From Chryseobacterium sp. KLBC 52 (GTDB taxonomy: Bacteria > Bacteroidota > Bacteroidia > Flavobacteriales > Weeksellaceae): a DNA stretch of 64,000 nucleotides. Below, in pieces: positions 57,913 through 64,000 of this stretch. The stretch covers positions 18,408 through 82,407 of the forward strand of contig NZ_QDFZ01000016.1 of NCBI RefSeq assembly GCF_003347605.1, given 5' to 3'. The notes beneath the pieces are model-generated. The model worked only from the letters and a program-made list of their open reading frames with translations, was not told the origin of the DNA and did no database searches. A program made the translations under genes and the position numbers. The stretch's first letter is position 1; every line of letters begins with the position of its first letter.

Positions 57913-60900
57913 AATGGATCATGTCTTCGCTTAATGGAGATTCATCTTCGTCTTTGATCATTTTTTTACCATCAGACCACTTGGCAAATATGTAGTAAAG
58001 CCCCGGAATTACAATTACTCCGAATAACGTTCCTATCAGCATTCCTCCTAGTGAAGACGCTCCAATGGTGTGGTTTCCGATCGCTCCGGCACCTCTTGCA
58101 AAAACAAGCGGAACCAATCCTGCAATAAAGGCAAAAGAGGTCATCAGAATCGGTCTGAAACGGGCTTTGGAACCTTCCACGGCAGCTTCAAGAATAGAAT
58201 CTCCTGCCTGACGCCTTTTCACGGCAAACTCTACAATAAGTACTGCATTTTTACCCAGTAATCCGATAATCATGATCAATCCAACCTGTGCGTAAATGTC
58301 ATTCTCAAGTCCCATCGCTTTTAATAATAAGAAAGACCCGAAAACTCCCACTGGTAAAGAGCAAAGTACCGCAAACGGAATAAGGAAACTTTCATACTGA
58401 GCTGCCAGAACCAGATACACGAATACCAGCACAACAAGGAATACATAGATGGCTTCATTCCCACGCTGTGCCTCATCGTAAGACAATCCTTCCCAGGCTA
58501 CTTTATATCCGTGAGGAAGTGTTTTAGCTGCCGTTTCATTGATAGCCTGAATAGCATCAGCAGTAGTATATCCTGCAGCCGGAAGTCCACGGATTGCCGC
58601 CGAATTGTACATGTTGTAACGGGTGATTTCGTTTGGCCCCTGTGTCTTTTTCATTGTCATAAATGCTGAATAAGGCACCATTTCGTCACGGTCATTTTTC
58701 ACATACAGATTCATAATATCTGTCGGAAGTCTTCTGAATTCCGGAGACGATTGTACATATACTTTAAAGAACTGTCCGAAACGGATAAAGCCCTGTTCAT
58801 AGGTACTACCGATCAGAATGTTGAGGTTGTCCATCGCTTTTCCGATAGAAACTCCTTTCTGCATCGCTGCATTATTATCAAATACCAGTTCATACTGAGG
58901 ATAATTGGCTGCAAAGAAGGTAAATACTCCTGAAAGCTCCTTACGCTTTTTAAGCTGTGCAATGAAATCTTTATTGGCTTTATCAAATTCCTGATAATCG
59001 GTCGTTCTGTTCAGGTCCAGAAGTCTCATAGAGAAACCTCCCGAAGACCCGAATCCCGGTACAGCCGGTGGTTCAAAGAACTCAATGGTAGCTCCGAGAT
59101 CTTTTGATTTTTCTTCCAGTTCTTCCATGATTTCCTTTACAGAATGATCACGGTCGTTCCAGCTTTTAAGGTTGATCAGACAGGTTCCTGCATTCGATCC
59201 ACGTCCTTCCGTCATGATTTCGTATCCTGCCAGAGATGATACAGATTCCACACCATCTACATCCATACAGATTTTCTGCAATGTTCTGGAAACCTTATTT
59301 GTTTGTTCCAGCGTAGAACCCGGAGGAGTCTGGATAATGGCATAAATAGTTCCCTGGTCTTCGTTCGGGATAAATCCACCTGGAAGTACTTTATTAATCA
59401 TCACAATTCCGGCACAGAAAGCAATCAGAATTCCCCATGTTACCACCTTTCGGCTCACAATTTTTCTAAGGAATGAAGCGTATTTTCCTGTTATTTTATC
59501 AAACCCGCTGTTAAATGAGTCTAAAGCTTTGGTGAAAATATTGACTTTCTTAGGCTTTCCATGATGGTTTTTCAATAACATTGCCGCCAAAACCGGAGTC
59601 AAAGTAAGCGCTACTACTGCAGAAATCACAATAGAGCTCGCCATAGTAATCGAAAACTGACGATAGAAAGTTCCCACCGGACCCGTCATAAATGAAATCG
59701 GAATGAACACGGCTACCATCACAGCTGTAATCGCAATAATAGCGCCTGCAATTTCACCCATTACTTCTTTTACTGCTTTGTAAGGAGAAATATTGCTATC
59801 TTCCATTTTGGCGTGAACAGCCTCAATGACAACAATGGCATTATCCACCACAATACCGATCGCCAATACCAATGCGAAAAGAGTAACCAAATTGATGGTT
59901 AATCCGAAGAACTGAATGACAAAGAAAGTTCCGATCAGAGAAACCGGTACGGCAATAATAGGAATCAATGTAGAACGCCAGTCTCCAAGGAAAATGAAAA
60001 CCACGATGGCTACAAGGATAAACGCATCTCTCAACGTATGCATTACCTGTTCAATAGAAGCATCAAGGAATTGAGATACGTCATAACTGATTTTATAATC
60101 AACTCCCGGAGGAAAGTTCCCTTTCATCTCTGCCAGTTTCGCTTTCACATCTCTGATCACATCATTGGCATTACTTCCGTAATTCTGTTTTAAAACAATA
60201 GAGGCGGAAGGATGTCCGTCCAGATTGGAATAAATATCAAAGAACTCACTTCCAAGCTCTACCTTGGCAATATCTTTCAGCTTTACATTTTCTCCTTCTG
60301 CATTGGAACGGACAATGATATTTTCATACTCTTCCGGTTTGTTGTACTGTCCTTTATAGGTCAATACATATTCCAGCGACTGTGCCGCAATACCGGAACT
60401 TTGCCCGATTCTTCCCGGACGTCCGATGATACTCTGTTCGCCAATAGCTTTCATCACCTCATCTACAGAAATAGAATACGCACGCATACGGTCAGGATTC
60501 AGCCAGATACGCATGGCATATCTTCGGCTTCCCAGAATCTGTGATTTTGCAATCCCATGGATACGGTTGATCTCCGGGATGATATTTACCATAGAGTAGT
60601 TGTACAGGAATTTTTCATCCATACTTTTATTCGTACTGTAAAGGTTTACGTACATCAGCATACTCGGCTGAATCGGGTTTACCACAACACCTTCTTTCTG
60701 TACAAGTTCGGGTAATAAAGGCATTACCTGATCCACTCTGGTTTTTACCAGAACCACCGCTTCATTGGGATCGGTTCCGGGATCAAAGACGACGTTTACC
60801 GTAGCTTCTCCGGCACTGGTGGCATCGGTCGTGATGTAACGCATTCCCTGAACTCCATTGATGGCATTTTCAATCGTAATCAAAGATGATTTTACCAATA

Positions 60901-61066
60901 CATCTGCACTCGCGCCGGGATAGGCAATAGAAACGGCTACAGTGGTAGGGGCAATTTTTGGAAACTGTTCCGTAGGAAGCTGCTTCATGGCGATACCTCC
61001 CATAAACAGGATCACAACCGATATCACAATGGCGAAAACCGGTCGGTGTATTACTTTTTTAAACAT
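57905..61066 (-). CDS. RND multidrug efflux permease, AcrB/HAE1 type
   Basis: 1053 residues, full length. It starts with MFKKVIHRPVFAIVISVVILFMGG and PTEQFPKIAPTTVAVSIAYPGAS. The proton-relay region in TM4 has LVLAIGIVVDNAIVVIEAV with two acidic residues nearby. The porter loops include FEPPAVPGFGSSGGFSMRL, typical of hydrophobe/amphiphile exporters (HAE1). It uses the proton gradient to expel lipophilic compounds from periplasm and membrane. The adaptor gene lies 15 bp upstream and the channel gene overlaps downstream. Confidence 0.97.
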   Translation of the reverse strand: MFKKVIHRPVFAIVISVVILFMGGIAMKQLPTEQFPKIAPTTVAVSIAYPGASADVLVKSSLITIENAINGVQGMRYITTDATSAGEATVNVVFDPGTDPNEAVVLVKTRVDQVMPLLPELVQKEGVVVNPIQPSMLMYVNLYSTNKSMDEKFLYNYSMVNIIPEINRIHGIAKSQILGSRRYAMRIWLNPDRMRAYSISVDEVMKAIGEQSIIGRPGRIGQSSGIAAQSLEYVLTYKGQYNKPEEYENIIVRSNAEGENVKLKDIAKVELGSEFFDIYSNLDGHPSASIVLKQNYGSNANDVIRDVKAKLAEMKGNFPPGVDYKISYDVSQFLDASIEQVMHTLRDAFILVAIVVFIFLGDWRSTLIPIIAVPVSLIGTFFVIQFFGLTINLVTLFALVLAIGIVVDNAIVVIEAVHAKMEDSNISPYKAVKEVMGEIAGAIIAITAVMVAVFIPISFMTGPVGTFYRQFSITMASSIVISAVVALTLTPVLAAMLLKNHHGKPKKVNIFTKALDSFNSGFDKITGKYASFLRKIVSRKVVTWGILIAFCAGIVMINKVLPGGFIPNEDQGTIYAIIQTPPGSTLEQTNKVSRTLQKICMDVDGVESVSSLAGYEIMTEGRGSNAGTCLINLKSWNDRDHSVKEIMEELEEKSKDLGATIEFFEPPAVPGFGSSGGFSMRLLDLNRTTDYQEFDKANKDFIAQLKKRKELSGVFTFFAANYPQYELVFDNNAAMQKGVSIGKAMDNLNILIGSTYEQGFIRFGQFFKVYVQSSPEFRRLPTDIMNLYVKNDRDEMVPYSAFMTMKKTQGPNEITRYNMYNSAAIRGLPAAGYTTADAIQAINETAAKTLPHGYKVAWEGLSYDEAQRGNEAIYVFLVVLVFVYLVLAAQYESFLIPFAVLCSLPVGVFGSFLLLKAMGLENDIYAQVGLIMIIGLLGKNAVLIVEFAVKRRQAGDSILEAAVEGSKARFRPILMTSFAFIAGLVPLVFARGAGAIGNHTIGASSLGGMLIGTLFGVIVIPGLYYIFAKWSDGKKMIKDEDESPLSEDMIHYE

Positions 61067-61081
61067 AATGCTGCTTTTGGG

Positions 61082-62167
61082 TTACTCGGCGTACAGATCC
61101 AGGTTCGACATTACTTTTTCAGGTTTCTGATATTTTGAACTGATCTTTTGGTTTTCCTGAACCATTCTAAGACCCTCAAGTAGGATTCTGTCATCCTTTC
61201 CAAGTCCTGAAGCCACTACATAAATATGAGGTAATTCGGCAGCTACTTTTATTTCTCTTGCATGTACTTTACCATCTTTACCAATCACATAGACATATTT
61301 CTTTTCCAGCTCTTCGAAAGTTGCTTTCTGTGGAATCATCATCGCATTGGCATAAGGAGAAGTAATAACAATGTTTCCGGTTTCACCGTATCTCAGCAGT
61401 CCTTTTGGATTCGGGAAAGTAGCTCTGTAAGCGATATTTCCTGTTTCATTGTCAAAATCAGACTCGATGGTTTGTACGATACCGTCTTGTGTGAACTCTT
61501 TGCCATTGGCCATTCTAAGGCGTACATGCAATGGATTGTCATCTTTTTTCGCATCCATCTGATTAAGATATTCAGCTTCCGGTACATTGAAATATACCCA
61601 CATTTTGCTGTTGTCTGAAAGCTCTGTTACCAGCTCGCCTTCATCTACAAGGCTTCCTTTTCTTACATGTAATTTTCCTACAATTCCGGTAAAGGGAGCA
61701 CGGATTTCTGTGAATCTCAAATGGGTATTCATTGAAGAAAGCTCAGCCTGGGCTTTTTCATATCTTGCTTTAGCCATAGCCATTTCCTGAGGAGCAACGA
61801 TGTTTTTGTCAGAAAGGTTTTTGGTATTCTGATATTCAATTTCTGCGTATTTGGTTTCCGCTTTGGCGCGGTTTACATCAGATTCGTAAAGATTAGGCAT
61901 GATTTTGAACATCAGCTGCCCTTTCTGTACAACCTGCCCTTCATCTACATAAATAGACTGGATGTATCCTTTTTCCTGGGCACGAAGCTCAATATGATTG
62001 ATAGAACGGATCTGCGCAACATAATCTTTGTTGACTAAAGTATCTTTTATAAGAGGGCTTGTAACGTTGAATGACGCTGCTTCTGTTTTTTCCTTTTTTT
62101 CAGATTGACAGCCTGCAAACAAGAAAATAAGGCACAAGTTGATATACATGAGACTTTTCTTGACCAT
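61082..62167 (-). CDS. RND efflux periplasmic adaptor (membrane fusion protein)
   Basis: 361 residues, lipoprotein signal with FLFAGC (Cys20). The lipoyl halves are RAQEKGYIQSIYVDEGQVVQKGQ and RAPFTGIVGKLHVRKGSLVDEGE, separated by an alpha hairpin (SDVNRAKAETKYAEIEYQNTKN). Beta-barrel and membrane-proximal domains follow (GLRMVQENQKIS near the end). It links the AcrB-like permease to the NodT-like channel. It is first in the efflux operon; no TetR or other regulator gene is adjacent. Confidence 0.95.
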   Translation of the reverse strand: MVKKSLMYINLCLIFLFAGCQSEKKEKTEAASFNVTSPLIKDTLVNKDYVAQIRSINHIELRAQEKGYIQSIYVDEGQVVQKGQLMFKIMPNLYESDVNRAKAETKYAEIEYQNTKNLSDKNIVAPQEMAMAKARYEKAQAELSSMNTHLRFTEIRAPFTGIVGKLHVRKGSLVDEGELVTELSDNSKMWVYFNVPEAEYLNQMDAKKDDNPLHVRLRMANGKEFTQDGIVQTIESDFDNETGNIAYRATFPNPKGLLRYGETGNIVITSPYANAMMIPQKATFEELEKKYVYVIGKDGKVHAREIKVAAELPHIYVVASGLGKDDRILLEGLRMVQENQKISSKYQKPEKVMSNLDLYAE

Positions 62168-62273
62168 GATAAATATTGTTTTTATAATAATTTATAATTG
62201 AAAAAATAGAGTTACCGGCTCTCATCATAAAGAATGAAAGCAGATAAGGTTTTCGAAAAAATTAGTATAAAAA

Positions 62274-62732
62274 TCACAGGCGGATGACCCTGTACTGGAG
62301 GTACAGATCATCATGTAAGGTCTTTAAATGTTCTGATTGAGCAAGTGAAACAGCAATTTGTCTGTTGTGAAATGTAGTGACAAAGCCTGAAATAAGATGC
62401 CAGAAGCCATCTTTGAAAAGAGCAATAAGTTCTGTAGATCCCGATGATTCTACATTGTCGTCATTTTCATTATCATTTTCAGAAAGGTTTGCTCTGATTT
62501 TGTTGTAGCGGGGATGGCTGACATTGTAAGCATCATTGGCCTCATGATTTTTGAGAAAGGCAAAAGATTCTTTGAAACTCTTTTTCTGATGAACAAGAAG
62601 ATCAGTGGTAAAATGAAGATCAGAAGAAATATCCGTTGAAATATACTGCTGAATTTGCCCATAGTACCATCCTAAAACGGTAAGCAACGCAAATAATAAG
62701 CTGTACAAATATTGATAAAATCTTTTCCGCAT
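62274..62732 (-). CDS. Single-pass membrane protein upstream of the efflux operon, unknown
   Basis: 152 residues from ATG 62732 (MRKRFYQYLYSLLFALLTVLGWYYGQ). The in-frame ATG at 62759 is upstream of the promoter box and is rejected. One membrane segment (~8-24) is followed by a soluble part with LVHQKKSFKESFAFLKNHEANDAY, an acidic stretch (ENDNENDDN), and a C-terminal helix (VSLAQSEHLKTLHDDLYLQYRVIRL). No family is recognised. It is 106 bp from the adaptor gene in the same direction; co-transcription is possible but unproven. Confidence 0.65.
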   Translation of the reverse strand: MRKRFYQYLYSLLFALLTVLGWYYGQIQQYISTDISSDLHFTTDLLVHQKKSFKESFAFLKNHEANDAYNVSHPRYNKIRANLSENDNENDDNVESSGSTELIALFKDGFWHLISGFVTTFHNRQIAVSLAQSEHLKTLHDDLYLQYRVIRL

Positions 62733-62739
62733 CCAGAGG

Positions 62740-62747
62740 CAAAGGTA
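62740..62747 (-). promoter_or_regulatory. -7 promoter box (TACCTTTG, minus strand), near-leaderless
   Basis: TACCTTTG on the minus strand ends 7 bases before ATG 62732. This both fixes the start codon and implies a very short leader. Confidence 0.6.
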
Positions 62748-62925
62748 GGTAAAGTTCAAAATAAGTGCAACCGTTAAAGATTAAAAAAGTGTTAAAAAGC
62801 AGGCTGTTTTATTGAAAAAATAAAGGTATTTCTCGTTTATGCTTTTTTGGCTAAAGAGAAGATAGATCCGGCGAAGTCTTCTTTACTGGCATTTCGGAAT
62901 TTTACCCCAACAAAAAATTAAAGAA

Positions 62926-63837
62926 ATGAATATTGTTTTAACAGGTTCCATCGGGAACATTGGAAAACCACTTACAAAAGAACTGGTAGAGAAAGGACAC
63001 ACCGTAACGGTAATAAGCAGTACTGAAAAGAGAAGGGAAGCCATTGAAGCTTTGGGCGCAAAAGCAGCTATCGGCAGTATGTTTGATCCTGATTTTCTAA
63101 CCAAAACATTCACAGGAGCAGATATTGTGTATCTGATGGAAACCATGGAAGCAGCAGGTGATTTATTTGATAAAAATATTGATTTTATTGAAAAAATCAG
63201 TGAAATTGGTCATCATTACAAAGGGGCTGTGGAACGTTCGGGGGTTAAGAAAATAATCCATCTTAGCAGTATCGGAGCGCACACGGATAAAGGAACGGGC
63301 ATTATTGTATTTCATCATCATGTAGAACAGATTTTAAAACAGCTTCAGGATGATGTTAGCATTAAATTTATCCGTCCGGTAGGTATTTATTTCAATATGT
63401 TTTCATTCATCAGCACAATTAAAAATAAAGGAGCTATTATTTCCAATTGGGGAGGAGATCAGAAAGAGCCCTGGGTTTCTCCGTTGGATATTGCAGCTGT
63501 TGTAGCGGAAGAAACAGAAAAACCGTTTGTAGAACGAACAGTACGTTATGTCGCCAGTGATGAAGTTTCTCCTAATGAAATTGCAAAAGCATTGGGTAAA
63601 GCAATTGGAAAGCCGGATCTTGAGTGGAAAGTAATCTCCGATGAAGAATTATTGAAAAACTGGCTGGATATCTGTTTCAATGAACAGGTGGCTAAAGGTT
63701 TTGTAGAAACACAGGCAAGTCAGGGCAGTGGCATTCTCTATGAAGATTATAATCAGCATCAACCTGTCTTGGGAAAAGTAAAGTTGGCAGACTTTGCAAA
63801 AGAATTTGCTGAAGCTTATCAAAATGATGAAGCGTAA
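62926..63837 (+). CDS. NmrA family NAD(P)-binding protein
   Basis: 303 residues. The Rossmann motif is LTGSIGNIGKPL (Gly7, Gly10, Gly13). The middle has KIIHLSSIGAHTDKGTG with a typical SDR-like serine, but no YxxxK catalytic pair is evident. FIRPVGIYFNMFSFI and the C-terminal NEIAKALGKAIGKPDLEWK fit NmrA/HSCARG-type proteins. These act as NAD(P)H-responsive regulators or atypical oxidoreductases (azoreductase or quinone-related). It is divergent from the gene at 62274-62732 and stands alone. Confidence 0.9.
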   Translation: MNIVLTGSIGNIGKPLTKELVEKGHTVTVISSTEKRREAIEALGAKAAIGSMFDPDFLTKTFTGADIVYLMETMEAAGDLFDKNIDFIEKISEIGHHYKGAVERSGVKKIIHLSSIGAHTDKGTGIIVFHHHVEQILKQLQDDVSIKFIRPVGIYFNMFSFISTIKNKGAIISNWGGDQKEPWVSPLDIAAVVAEETEKPFVERTVRYVASDEVSPNEIAKALGKAIGKPDLEWKVISDEELLKNWLDICFNEQVAKGFVETQASQGSGILYEDYNQHQPVLGKVKLADFAKEFAEAYQNDEA

Positions 63838-63951
63838 ATAGTGAACCGCAAAAGCCACAAAAGTTTTTAAGCATTTTAGTAATAAAAAGAGTATATTCTT
63901 ACGCTGAAGAGTACACCTAAGAATAAAACAACGCACTCCTTTAACCACAAA

Positions 63952-63984
63952 CATCTGTGAAAATCAGTGCAATCTGTGGGAAAA
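63952..63984. repeat. Partial copy of the CATCTGTGAAAATC repeat
   Basis: CATCTGTGAAAATCAGTG then CAATCTGTGGGAAAA matches the beginning of the 125-bp unit at 30182, 30307 and 30432 with small changes. The window ends shortly after, so a longer copy may continue. Confidence 0.6.
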
Positions 63985-64000
63985 TATAAACCACAAAAGT

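Overview
The window looks like a chromosomal segment of a Chryseobacterium-like member of the Flavobacteriia (Bacteroidota). The evidence is low GC content, Bacteroidota-type -7 promoter boxes of the form TAnnTTTG upstream of many genes, SusC/SusD and T9SS sorting-domain proteins, a GldA-like ABC ATPase, and several families of short palindromic intergenic repeats. No rRNA, tRNA, CRISPR array, prophage or intact insertion sequence was seen. The species is inferred from gene content; no database search was possible.

Layout. 1-13.8 kb is mainly housekeeping: the 3' end of queA, an inverted-repeat-bounded remnant of a four-helix-bundle (S23/IVP-like) element, rlmN, a fatty acid hydroxylase, a long-chain polyprenyl diphosphate synthase, a fused 2-oxoacid dehydrogenase E1 alpha/beta, an AT-rich orphan gene, a divergent HxlR regulator and Old Yellow Enzyme pair, and a C1 peptidase. 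14.0-26.2 kb is the most unusual block. It encodes an ECF sigma factor, an inner-membrane protein joining a TonB-plug domain, a von Willebrand A (VWA) domain and a T9SS tail, a VWA lipoprotein with thrombospondin type-3 repeats, a SusC-like beta-barrel with no plug, and a 1506-residue alpha-2-macroglobulin (thioester CFEQ) that carries a carboxypeptidase-regulatory-like plus plug module in its middle.

26.3-31.4 kb holds a GbsR/MarR regulator and a likely regulon (lipoprotein, membrane protein, DCC thiol oxidoreductase, SRPBCC, YqjF/DUF2071, TIGR01777 epimerase). Near-identical 24-bp dyads lie before the regulator and before the membrane-protein gene. 31.4-35.8 kb encodes a GH29 fucosidase and a GH3-PA14 beta-glucosidase. 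35.8-50.5 kb is mixed: dihydrolipoyl dehydrogenase, patatin, a flotillin with vault-like repeats, an ABC ATPase, a LytS/LytTR two-component pair, an acyltransferase, a serine hydrolase and small exported proteins.

51-56 kb is a SusC/SusD uptake pair. It is preceded by a promoter and a 50-codon Met/Cys-rich open frame ending in a Met-Met-Gly-Met-Met-Met-Met-Cys tract, a candidate attenuator leader peptide. 56.4-62.7 kb is an RND efflux operon (adaptor, permease, outer-membrane channel) with a small unknown gene upstream, and the window ends with an NmrA-type NAD(P)-binding protein.

The best candidates for undescribed biology are (i) the 14-26 kb system, in which the parts of a SusC receptor appear to be divided among a macroglobulin, a barrel and an anti-sigma-like protein, and (ii) the Met/Cys-rich leader in front of susCD.
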